Assembly: GCA_031274565.1 (NCBI GenBank)
Contig: JAISPY010000052.1
Location: 1-11,671 of the forward strand
DNA length: 11,671 nucleotides
DNA from: Treponema sp.
Lineage (GTDB): Bacteria > Spirochaetota > Spirochaetia > Treponematales > Breznakiellaceae
Reading direction: 5' to 3'
In this document: piece by piece, positions 5,642-11,671 of the stretch
Numbering within the stretch: the first letter of the stretch is position 1
Layout of the letters: each line of letters starts with the position of its first letter
Made by a program: the position numbers and the translations under genes
Notes under the pieces: generated by a model
Database searches by the model: none
Seen by the model: the letters and a program-made list of their open reading frames with translations, nothing else
Told to the model about the DNA's origin: nothing

Positions 5642-7507
5642 ATGGCAAAACTACACTTAGAGGAATTGCGGAAACTCCGAGATTCCCAGAAGCAGGAATT
5701 CAGAAAACGGCAAGGTTGTACCCATTACATCCTTACCTGCGGTGGGACTGCGTGTCAGTCCAATAAAGGGGTGGAGATCTACGAGGGCTTGATCGCGGAA
5801 GCGGCAAAACAGGGGGTACAAGACAAGGTACAGATCATCAAGACCGGCTGTTTTGGGTTCTGCGAAAAGGGACCTATTGTCAAGGTGCTGCCGGATAATT
5901 CTTTTTATGTGGAAGTGAAGCCCGAAGACGCCGCGGAGATCATCTCCGAACAGGTCATCAAAGGCCATGAGGTTTCCCGACTCTTATATACGGATCCTTC
6001 TGGGAAAGAGCAGGTCAAAGGCTCTGCGGAAGCGAACATCGGGTTTTATCAGAAACAGTTCCGGGTGGTATTACGGAACTGCGGGCTTATCAACCCTGAA
6101 GATATCAAAGAATACCTGGCCACCGACGGCTATATTGGCCTTGAAAAAGTTCTTTTCCAATTAAAGGGCGAAGAAGTTATCGAAGAACTCAAGAAATCCG
6201 GGCTTCGGGGCCGGGGAGGCGCAGGATTTCCTACCTGGATCAAGTGGGATACCACCCGCAAGGTGCCGGGGGATGTGAAATACGTGGTCTGTAATGCCGA
6301 TGAAGGAGACCCAGGCGCGTACATGGATAGGTCCACCATCGAAGGGGACCCCCATTCCATCATCGAGGCCATGACCATCTGCGGTAAGACCATCGGTTCC
6401 CACCAGGGCTTCGTCTACATCCGGGCGGAATACCCCTTGGCGGTCTATCGACTGGAGATCGCCTTGGCCCAGGCAAAGGACTACGGCCTTTTGGGTAAGA
6501 ATATTCTGGGTTCAGGCTTTGATTTCGATATTGAAATCCGCCTGGGTGCGGGGGCCTTTGTCTGCGGCGAAGAAACCGCCCTGCTCCGCTCCCTAGAGGG
6601 TCAGCGGGGTATGCCCACGCCTAAGCCGCCGTTCCCTGCATTCCAGGGCCTCTGGGCAAAGCCCACGGTGATCAACAACGTGGAAACATTTGCCAATATC
6701 CCGGTGATCTTGACCAAGGGCGGTTCCTATCTTGCGGGAATCGGTACGGAGAAGTCCAAGGGTACCAAGGTATTCGCCCTCACCGGAAAGATAAATAACT
6801 CAGGGCTTGTGGAAGTCCCCATGGGAACCACCCTGCGGGAGATCATCTACGACATCGGCGGGGGCATTAAAAACGGCAAAAAATTCAAGGGCGTACAGAC
6901 CGGCGGTCCCTCCGGAGGTATTCTCACGGATCAAGTCCTGGACACCCCTATCGACTACGAAAGCCTCATGGCTATGGGTTCGATGATGGGTTCCGGTGGT
7001 ATGATCGTCATGGACGAGGACGACTGCGTGGTGGACGTGGCCCGGTTCTACATGGATTTCTGTGTGGACGAATCCTGTGGCAAGTGTTCTCCCTGTCGGA
7101 TCGGTACCACCCAGATCCTCAATATCCTGGACAAGATCACCAAAGGGAACGGCGAAGAAAGCGACCTGGAGAAGCTTGAAGCCATCGGCAAGGCCATGGC
7201 CAAGGCCAGCCTCTGTATGCTCGGAGGTACTGCGGCGAATCCCACCCTATCCACGGTGAAGAATTTTCGGGAGGAGTACCTGGAACACATCCATGAACGG
7301 AAGTGCCGCTCAGGAAAGTGCAAGAATCTTCTCCGCTTTGAGATTGACCCGGAAAAGTGTAAGGGTTGCGGCAAATGCGCCAAGAATTGCCCTGCGGACT
7401 GTATCACCGGGGAGAAGAAGAAACCCTATACCATCGATCAGTCCAAGTGTCTCAAGTGCAGCGAGTGTTTCAAGAACTGTAAGTTCGACGCAGTGGTAAG
7501 GAGCTAA
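5642..7507 (+). CDS. hydB: [FeFe] hydrogenase subunit HydB (NuoF-like NAD(P)H/FMN flavoprotein)
   Basis: This 621-residue subunit has a thioredoxin-like [2Fe-2S] domain (C33, C38, C70, C74). A NuoF-type FMN and NAD(H)-binding core follows, with GLRGRGGAGFPTW (187-199), NADEGDPGAYMDR (218-230) and GAGAFVCGEETAL (302-314). Next are an SLBB-like segment, the NuoF [4Fe-4S] site (C479, C482, C485, C525) and a C-terminal two-cluster ferredoxin domain (C573/576/579/583 and C603/606/609/613). This is the layout of HydB in electron-bifurcating HydABC and of NADP-reducing hydrogenases. It exchanges electrons between NAD(P)H, the iron-sulfur chain and HydA in the cytoplasm. AGGAGG (5631-5636) five bases upstream supports the start. 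Whether it truly bifurcates, and whether it uses NAD or NADP, cannot be read from sequence. Confidence 0.95.
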   Translation: MAKLHLEELRKLRDSQKQEFRKRQGCTHYILTCGGTACQSNKGVEIYEGLIAEAAKQGVQDKVQIIKTGCFGFCEKGPIVKVLPDNSFYVEVKPEDAAEIISEQVIKGHEVSRLLYTDPSGKEQVKGSAEANIGFYQKQFRVVLRNCGLINPEDIKEYLATDGYIGLEKVLFQLKGEEVIEELKKSGLRGRGGAGFPTWIKWDTTRKVPGDVKYVVCNADEGDPGAYMDRSTIEGDPHSIIEAMTICGKTIGSHQGFVYIRAEYPLAVYRLEIALAQAKDYGLLGKNILGSGFDFDIEIRLGAGAFVCGEETALLRSLEGQRGMPTPKPPFPAFQGLWAKPTVINNVETFANIPVILTKGGSYLAGIGTEKSKGTKVFALTGKINNSGLVEVPMGTTLREIIYDIGGGIKNGKKFKGVQTGGPSGGILTDQVLDTPIDYESLMAMGSMMGSGGMIVMDEDDCVVDVARFYMDFCVDESCGKCSPCRIGTTQILNILDKITKGNGEESDLEKLEAIGKAMAKASLCMLGGTAANPTLSTVKNFREEYLEHIHERKCRSGKCKNLLRFEIDPEKCKGCGKCAKNCPADCITGEKKKPYTIDQSKCLKCSECFKNCKFDAVVRS

Positions 7508-7526
7508 GGAGCAGAAGGAGAAAACT

Positions 7527-9278
7527 ATGGTAAACCTTAAAATTAACGGCATACCCCTTCAAGTCGAGGAAGGCACCTCCATCTTGAACGCGGCTAAAAA
7601 AGTCAACATCAAGATTCCCACGCTCTGTTACAATCCGGACCTGCCCCCCTGGGCGTCCTGTGGGATCTGCATCGTCCGTATGGAAGGTTCTCCCAAGATG
7701 GTCAGGGCCTGTACCACCCCGGTAGCGGAAAACATGAGCGTCGTTACCCATGATTCGGAGATCATCGCGGTGCGTCGCACCGTGGTGGAACTTATCCTTT
7801 CCAACCACCCCAGCGATTGTCTGCAGTGCCCCCGGAATGGATCCTGCGAACTCCAGACCTTGGCTGCGGAATTCGGAATTCGGGAAGTGCCCTACCGAAA
7901 GGTGCTTAATGGGCTGCCCATCGACGATTCTAACCCGGCGATCATCCTCAACCCGGAGAAATGTATCCGTTGCGGTCGTTGTGTGAAGGTCTGTCAGGGT
8001 ATGCAGAACGTGTGGGCCTTGGAATTCCTGGGCCGGGGCATCAAGGGCCGGATCGCCTCTGCGGCGGACACTCCCCTGGGGGAGAGCCCCTGTATCAAGT
8101 GCGGCCAGTGTGCGGCCCATTGTCCAGTGGGAGCCATCTACGAGCGGGACGATACGGTCAAGGTATGGGCTGCCCTGCAAACCCCTGGGGTTTACCCGGT
8201 GGTGCAGATAGCCCCGGCAGTGAGGGTCGCCTTAGCCGAGGAATTTGGCCTCAAGCCCGGTTCCTTGGTTACCAAGCAGATCTACACGGCCCTGCGGCGG
8301 CTTGGGTTTAAAACCGTATTTGACACCAACTTTTCCGCAGACCTGACCATCATGGAGGAAGGCACGGAACTGGTGAAGCGGCTTACTGAAAAGTCCGGGG
8401 AGATTCCCCTGATCACCAGTTGCTGTCCTGCCTGGGTCGATTACATGGAGAAATATTACACGGACATGATCCCCAATTTTTCCACGGCCAAGTCTCCTCA
8501 GCAGATGATGGGGGCCATGATCAAGGCGTACTGGGCGGGTAAGGCCGGGATAGACCCGGACCAGATCTGCTCGGTATCGGTGATGCCCTGTACCGCTAAG
8601 AAATGGGAAACCAAGCGGAACGACGATATGAAGAGCGCGGGACATGGCTACGATGTGGATATTGCCATCACCACCCGGGAACTGGCCCGGATGATCAAAC
8701 AGGCGGGGATCGATATCCTCCAACTCCCTGAAGAAGAGGCGGATAATCCCCTGGGACCCTACACCGGCGCGGGGACCATCTTCGGCGCTACTGGCGGGGT
8801 TATGGAAGCTGCGGTTCGGAGCGCCTATTTCCTGGTTACCCAGAAGGAACTGGGGGATGTGAACTTCCTTCCTGTCCGGGGTCTTGAGGGGGTGAAGGAA
8901 GCGGAGGTGGATTTCCACAATGGGACTAAAATCCGCATCGCCGTGGCCCATCAGATGGGTAACATTGCGGCAGTGCTGGATCGGATCCGCGCGGCCAAGC
9001 AAGCGGGGAAGGAAACTCCCTATCATTTCGTGGAAGTCATGGCCTGTCGGGGCGGCTGTGTCGCCGGCGGTGGGCAGCCCTACGGCTGTACCGATGAGAT
9101 CCGGGCGCAACGGGCCGCAGGACTTTACCAGGATGATACCCAGTCCACGTATCGCTGCTCTCATCACAATCCCTTCATCACCCAGGTGTACCAGGAATTC
9201 TTGGGAGCTCCTAACGGTCACAAGGCCCACGAACTGTTACACACCGAGTATGCGCCTCTGCCCCTCTATTCCAAATAG
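7527..9278 (+). CDS. hydA: [FeFe] hydrogenase catalytic subunit HydA
   Basis: This 583-residue subunit catalyses reversible oxidation of H2. It has an N-terminal plant-type [2Fe-2S] domain (C34, C45, C48, C62), a His-ligated [4Fe-4S] site (H94, C98, C101, C107) and two [4Fe-4S] ferredoxin clusters (C146/149/152/156 and C189/192/195/199). The H-cluster domain follows, with TSCCPAW (297-303), MPCTAKKWE (353-361) and EVMACRGGC (503-511). C300, C355, C507 and C511 should bind the H-cluster, and C299 fits the proton-relay cysteine. It lacks the extra C-terminal [2Fe-2S] extension known from Thermotoga HydA and is close in size to clostridial HydA and HndD. AAGGAG (7515-7520) precedes the ATG by six bases, 19 bases after hydB. 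The HydE, HydF and HydG maturases are not in this window. Confidence 0.97.
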   Translation: MVNLKINGIPLQVEEGTSILNAAKKVNIKIPTLCYNPDLPPWASCGICIVRMEGSPKMVRACTTPVAENMSVVTHDSEIIAVRRTVVELILSNHPSDCLQCPRNGSCELQTLAAEFGIREVPYRKVLNGLPIDDSNPAIILNPEKCIRCGRCVKVCQGMQNVWALEFLGRGIKGRIASAADTPLGESPCIKCGQCAAHCPVGAIYERDDTVKVWAALQTPGVYPVVQIAPAVRVALAEEFGLKPGSLVTKQIYTALRRLGFKTVFDTNFSADLTIMEEGTELVKRLTEKSGEIPLITSCCPAWVDYMEKYYTDMIPNFSTAKSPQQMMGAMIKAYWAGKAGIDPDQICSVSVMPCTAKKWETKRNDDMKSAGHGYDVDIAITTRELARMIKQAGIDILQLPEEEADNPLGPYTGAGTIFGATGGVMEAAVRSAYFLVTQKELGDVNFLPVRGLEGVKEAEVDFHNGTKIRIAVAHQMGNIAAVLDRIRAAKQAGKETPYHFVEVMACRGGCVAGGGQPYGCTDEIRAQRAAGLYQDDTQSTYRCSHHNPFITQVYQEFLGAPNGHKAHELLHTEYAPLPLYSK

Positions 9279-9304
9279 GACCAGAGGATTGTAGCGTTTT
9301 AATG

Positions 9305-9338
9305 AAAAACCCATGGGCCTTTGGTTCATGGGTTTTTT
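9305..9338 (+). terminator. Intrinsic terminator of the hydCBA operon
   Basis: AAAAACCCATG (9305-9315) pairs perfectly with CATGGGTTTTT (9327-9337), and wobble pairs can extend the stem inwards to a TTT loop. The six-T run (9333-9338) completes a classical terminator 26 bases after the hydA stop. Confidence 0.9.
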
Positions 9339-9376
9339 ACAGGCCTTTCGTTTATCCTGTCCAATCCCAAGATAGG

Positions 9377-9397
9377 CGCATAAAAGATAGTTATGCG
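9377..9397. repeat. Palindromic element with GCATAA stem
   Basis: CGCATAA (9377-9383) pairs with TTATGCG (9391-9397) around a 7-base loop. The left side, ATAGGCGCATAAAA (9372-9385), is repeated exactly at 10340-10353, beyond the small secreted-protein gene. A shared core also occurs in the stem-loop at 166-226. Confidence 0.5.
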
Positions 9398-9427
9398 ACA
9401 TTTAGATAAAATAACTTGAAAAATGTA

Positions 9428-9456
9428 TTGCATAAAAATGTTTTCTAAAGTATAAT
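9428..9456 (+). promoter_or_regulatory. Promoter of the small secreted protein gene
   Basis: TTGCAT (9428-9433) and a perfect TATAAT (9451-9456) are spaced by 17 bases. Transcription would start near 9463, giving a leader of about 110 bases before the ATG at 9573. Confidence 0.65.
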
Positions 9457-9572
9457 TAGATAATTTATAGTGGTAAGTTCTCAAAAGTACACTATGATGT
9501 CGAATTTGCGAAATTTTCGCTAAATTTAAAGGATTTACCACTCTCAAGTAAGGTACATACGGAGGTTTTTAT

Positions 9573-10031
9573 ATGAGAGGGAAAGTAGGATTTGTTTTTA
9601 TTGGATTCATGTTGATTCTTATCAATAGTTTGAATGCACAAATGTCAAAATCACAATTACAACAAATGTATGTAACTTATCTAAGAGAACAAGGTTATCA
9701 GACAAATGTTGATTCAGATGGAGATGTTACATTTAAGGCAGAAGGGTACAATTTTTATATTGTCGTTGACGAAGATGATTTAGAATCATTTAGAATTGTA
9801 TTTCCAAATTTTTGGGAAATTGAGTCTACGGCAGAAAGGGTAAGGGCTTATGAAGCGGCCATGTATGCAACAAGAACTACAAAGGTTGCAAGCGTTTATA
9901 TTACTTCACGAGATAATACATCAATAGATGCAAACATTTTTGTAGGAAAACCTGAAGACTTTAAATTACATTTTAGACGTATGATAGATGTAATATTAAT
10001 AGCAAGAAGAGACTTTATAGATAAAATGTAA
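9573..10031 (+). CDS. Small secreted YbjN-like protein
   Basis: This 152-residue protein starts with a typical signal peptide: basic MRGK, a hydrophobic run to about residue 19, then a small-residue site near NAQ. The mature part alternates short strands and helices, with an LREQGYQTNVDSDGDVTF stretch, an acidic VDEDD turn and an NFWEIES segment. This pattern matches, from memory, periplasmic YbjN-domain (type III chaperone-like fold) proteins; the function of this group is not established. There are no cysteines in the mature part. GGAGG (9561-9565) seven bases upstream supports the start. Two 60-base lines counted by hand are about 30-32% GC, far below the hydrogenase genes, which suggests a different origin or strong drift. 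It is a single-gene unit with its own promoter. Confidence 0.75.
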   Translation: MRGKVGFVFIGFMLILINSLNAQMSKSQLQQMYVTYLREQGYQTNVDSDGDVTFKAEGYNFYIVVDEDDLESFRIVFPNFWEIESTAERVRAYEAAMYATRTTKVASVYITSRDNTSIDANIFVGKPEDFKLHFRRMIDVILIARRDFIDKM

Positions 10032-10060
10032 GAGACAATAATGTCCAAACGTCGTATAAC

Positions 10061-10178
10061 GAGACTGTCGAAAAAGTAATTTTGCAGTCCTCATACCACT
10101 ACATAGAGCGTATTATTATTGAATGTTATACTATATATGGTGGTTCCTTGGCATATCAGGGACTAATTCGACAGTCTC
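10061..10178. mobile_element. MITE-like element with 12-base terminal inverted repeats
   Basis: GAGACTGTCGAA (10061-10072) is matched perfectly by TTCGACAGTCTC (10167-10178). The 118-base element has no transposase and is AT-rich inside. AAC flanks it on both sides (10058-10060 and 10179-10181), which could be a 3-base target duplication. This fits a miniature or internally deleted insertion sequence; the parent family cannot be named from the ends alone. Confidence 0.5.
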
Positions 10179-10276
10179 AACAGGACTGTATGCGCTTCAC
10201 CACTTGCGTGGATCGGGCCCCGAAAAAAACAGTCGGCGCTGAATCACCTTGGTGGGGTTTTTCTCCGCCACATTGT

Positions 10277-10315
10277 GGCCCGCCGCAAACCTGCGGTTTG
10301 CTTTATAGGCGGGTC
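10277..10315 (+). other. Stacked hairpin upstream of cooC
   Basis: GGCCCGCC (10277-10284) pairs with GGCGGGTC (10308-10315), with one G-T pair. Directly on top, GCAAACC (10285-10291) pairs with GGTTTGC (10295-10301) around a TGC loop. A six-base bulge (TTTATA) lies on one side. Fifteen pairs so compactly arranged suggest an RNA structure or a repeat element; no known riboswitch motif was recognised. Confidence 0.5.
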
Positions 10316-10343
10316 AAAACGGCATATACAGCCGGAACCATAG

Positions 10344-10390
10344 GCGCATAAAAAGTGGTATCTATGGATTTCATGTTCCTTTTTATGCGC
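10344..10390 (+). repeat. Long palindromic hairpin upstream of cooC
   Basis: GCGCATAAAAAG (10344-10355) is perfectly complementary to CTTTTTATGCGC (10379-10390), with a 23-base loop. Further weaker pairing outside (CCATA with TGTGG) may extend the stem past a bulge. The left arm belongs to the same sequence family as 9372-9385. It could end readthrough transcription or regulate cooC, but no T run follows the right arm. Confidence 0.5.
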
Positions 10391-10419
10391 TGTGGTATCC
10401 TGGTTCAATCGAGAACCTA

Positions 10420-10448
10420 TTGACGGTACGGCATGGGGAAGGTAAATT
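10420..10448 (+). promoter_or_regulatory. Putative cooC promoter
   Basis: TTGACG (10420-10425), five of six matches to the -35 consensus, is 17 bases from TAAATT (10443-10448). Transcription would begin close to the Shine-Dalgarno sequence of cooC, giving an extremely short leader. In that case the upstream hairpins would not be part of this transcript. Confidence 0.35.
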
Positions 10449-10468
10449 TATACAGGGAGAGAAAACCT

Positions 10469-11239
10469 ATGACCTATTCGATAGCCTTAGCCGGTAAAGG
10501 CGGTACGGGGAAAACCACGATCTGCGGCTTGTTTTTGGATCATCTAGTCAAAACCGGGAAAGGGCCGATTCTCGCGGTAGATGCGGATGCCAATTCCAAC
10601 CTGAACGAGGTGTTGGGAGTGAAAGCGGATATAACCCTGGGAGATATCCGGGAGGAGATTGCCACCGCGGAATTTGTGGATAAAAATCCCATCCCTCCGA
10701 GCATGTCAAAACATGAATACGCCAATTTTAAATTCGGCTCTGCATTGGTGGAAGAAGACCAGTACGATATGCTGGTGATGGGTAGAGGCCAGGGTAAAGG
10801 CTGTTACTGCTTTGTCAATGATCTGCTCCGGGAGCAGATACGAAAACATTATAATAGCTACAAGTATATGGTGGTAGACAACGAGGCCGGCCTGGAACAT
10901 ATAAGCCGGGGGATTCTCCCACCGGTGGATCTGATCCTTTTGGTCAGTGACTGTTCCCGGCGGGGCATTCAGGCCGCAGGGAGGATCGCCGCCATGATAG
11001 GCGAACTGGACCTCAAGGTGAAGGCGGTGCGTCTTATCGTCAACCGTGCCCCCGGGGGAAAGCTTGAAACGGGTATTCAAGAAGAAATCGAAGCGCAAAA
11101 GCTTTCCCTCATCGGGGTGATCCCCCAGGATGATCTGGTCTACCGGTATGATGCAGCGGGGAAACCCCTGGTTACCCTGCCGGAAGATTCACCGGTTAAG
11201 CTGGCCCTGGGAGAGATCATCAAAAAGCTGGAATTGTGA
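10469..11239 (+). CDS. cooC: CooC-type nickel-inserting ATPase for CO dehydrogenase
   Basis: This 256-residue protein belongs to the SIMIBI class MinD/CooC ATPases. It has a deviant Walker A, KGGTGKTT (10-17), VDAD at 37-40 and a second acidic strand, YMVVDNEAG (133-141). The CooC hallmark CYC (C112 and C114) binds a metal at the dimer interface. CooC proteins bind nickel and ATP and help load nickel into CO dehydrogenase or CODH/acetyl-CoA synthase, so this gene implies such an enzyme elsewhere in the genome. ATG 10469 is preferred over the upstream in-frame ATG 10433 because AGGGAGAG (10454-10461) stands just before it and homology starts at MTYSIALAGKGG. The next gene follows after 15 bases in the same direction, so the two are probably co-transcribed. 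Confidence 0.92.
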   Translation: MTYSIALAGKGGTGKTTICGLFLDHLVKTGKGPILAVDADANSNLNEVLGVKADITLGDIREEIATAEFVDKNPIPPSMSKHEYANFKFGSALVEEDQYDMLVMGRGQGKGCYCFVNDLLREQIRKHYNSYKYMVVDNEAGLEHISRGILPPVDLILLVSDCSRRGIQAAGRIAAMIGELDLKVKAVRLIVNRAPGGKLETGIQEEIEAQKLSLIGVIPQDDLVYRYDAAGKPLVTLPEDSPVKLALGEIIKKLEL

Positions 11240-11254
11240 GGCGAAACCCTCGCT

Positions 11255-11671
11255 ATGCTTGATGCACCGCAGTTGATCCTCATCGGTTCCTCTGGTCAAA
11301 ATGCAGGTAAAACAACGCTGGCCAAGGCATTAATCAAAACGTGGAAAGGTAGGGTTCCTATTGTTGCCCTGAAGATTACCAGCGTGGCCCAACACGGCGC
11401 GGTATGTCCCCGAGGAGGAGCAGGCTGCGGAGCCTGCGTTACCATTGCCAGGGACTTTGTACTGGAAGAAGAGCAGGGGGCCTCTCCAAACAAAGACACC
11501 GCTCAGTTGCTTCAGGCAGGGGCCAGCCAGGTATTCTGGCTCAGATCCCTCTATGGGTCTCTCGCAGCGGGATACGCCCATTTTTTGGAGCAGATCCCCC
11601 CCAAGGGACTGATCATTGGTGAATCGAACAGCCTGCGGGAGGTGGTTTTGCCGGGATGTTTTATCATGCTG
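11255..11671 (+). CDS. MobB-like P-loop NTPase with cysteine cluster, partial
   Basis: The first 139 residues are visible; the frame is open to the window edge. A strand and the loop GSSGQNAGKTT (11-21) form a Walker A. VALKIT (37-42) and KDTAQLLQAGA (80-90) recall the MobB family of molybdenum-cofactor GTP-binding proteins, where a lysine strand and a D-x-R/Q-L-x-x-AGA helix occupy similar places. Between these, C51, C58 and C61 form a C-X6-C-X2-C cluster that could bind a metal or an iron-sulfur centre; MobB does not have it as far as I recall. The only upstream ribosome-binding candidate, GAGG at 11238-11241, overlaps the cooC stop and is 13 bases away, so translation may be coupled to cooC. 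The position suggests a role in metal-enzyme maturation, possibly of CODH or formate dehydrogenase; this is inference. Confidence 0.7.
   Translation, partial: MLDAPQLILIGSSGQNAGKTTLAKALIKTWKGRVPIVALKITSVAQHGAVCPRGGAGCGACVTIARDFVLEEEQGASPNKDTAQLLQAGASQVFWLRSLYGSLAAGYAHFLEQIPPKGLIIGESNSLREVVLPGCFIML

Larger units (their letters stand above)
9339..9572. other. AT-rich intergenic region with promoter and hairpin leader
   Basis: No gene is seen; the minus-strand open frame here starts in AT-rich DNA and runs through the terminator. The region holds a palindrome (9377-9397), a good promoter (9428-9456) and a 110-base leader with an 8-base-pair closing stem, AGTGGTAA (9469-9476) with TTACCACT (9535-9542). 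That stem encloses a near-perfect palindrome, GCGAAATTTTCGC. The leader could be a regulatory structure or a protein-binding site. Confidence 0.55.
10032..10468. other. Non-coding region with MITE-like element and hairpins upstream of cooC
   Basis: The 89-codon open frame at 10082-10351 has no ribosome-binding site and a low-complexity product that looks non-protein-like, so no gene is called. The region contains an inverted-repeat-bounded element (10061-10178), a stacked hairpin (10277-10315), a long hairpin (10344-10390) and a possible cooC promoter (10420-10448). It is unusually rich in dyads, including CCACA/TGTGG at 10268-10278. Confidence 0.6.

Noticed and set aside
8232..9230. 332-codon minus-strand open frame
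   Set aside because: It is antisense to the H-cluster domain of hydA; no motifs and no ribosome-binding site.
9326..9547. 73-codon minus-strand open frame
   Set aside because: It lies across the hydA terminator and the promoter of the next gene; AT-rich DNA yields such frames by chance.
10180..10340. Cobalamin riboswitch upstream of cooC
   Set aside because: No recognisable B12 box or conserved core was found; only local hairpins are visible.
10082..10351. 89-residue plus-strand open frame
   Set aside because: It starts inside the MITE-like element, has no ribosome-binding site, runs through strong hairpins and its product resembles no protein type I know.
10433..10471. Upstream ATG 10433 as the cooC start
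   Set aside because: The stretch before 10469 includes the Shine-Dalgarno and a likely -10, and CooC homology begins at 10469.

Overview
The window looks like chromosomal DNA from an anaerobic, hydrogen-metabolising bacterium. The gene set (soluble trimeric [FeFe] hydrogenase, CooC-type nickel ATPase, IphP-type phosphatase, ABC-F ATPase with YbiT/YkpA architecture) and the moderately GC-rich coding style would fit a termite-gut type treponeme that makes acetate from H2 and CO2, such as Treponema primitia. That assignment is inference from family knowledge; no rRNA or other marker gene is present.

Layout. Positions 1-367 are non-coding with short repeats and a stem-loop. A minus-strand tyrosine phosphatase (368-1114) diverges from a plus-strand pair: a DEAD-box RNA helicase with a long basic tail (1253-2980) and, 15 bases on, an ABC-F ATPase gene (2996-4636) broken by one in-frame TAG at 3389. 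After a long-loop hairpin come about 480 non-coding bases with two short tandem-repeat arrays, the second being four 26-base units (4919-5022). These lie directly upstream of a tight three-gene operon, hydC-hydB-hydA (5116-9278), encoding a NuoE-like subunit, a NuoF-like flavoprotein and the H-cluster subunit, closed by a strong terminator (9305-9338).

Next is a conspicuously AT-rich segment with a good promoter, a hairpin leader and a small secreted YbjN-like protein (9573-10031). A 118-base MITE-like element and a stretch rich in RNA-type hairpins follow. The window ends with cooC (10469-11239) and the 5' part of a P-loop NTPase of MobB-like type carrying a cysteine cluster (11255 to the edge).

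How the parts fit. HydABC exchanges electrons between H2, ferredoxin and NAD(P)H. CooC loads nickel into CO dehydrogenase or CODH/acetyl-CoA synthase, the enzyme that uses reduced ferredoxin in the Wood-Ljungdahl pathway. The neighbourhood therefore suggests H2-driven acetogenesis, with the unexplained P-loop protein as a candidate additional metal-centre or cofactor maturation factor. No CRISPR array, tRNA, rRNA or complete insertion sequence was seen.
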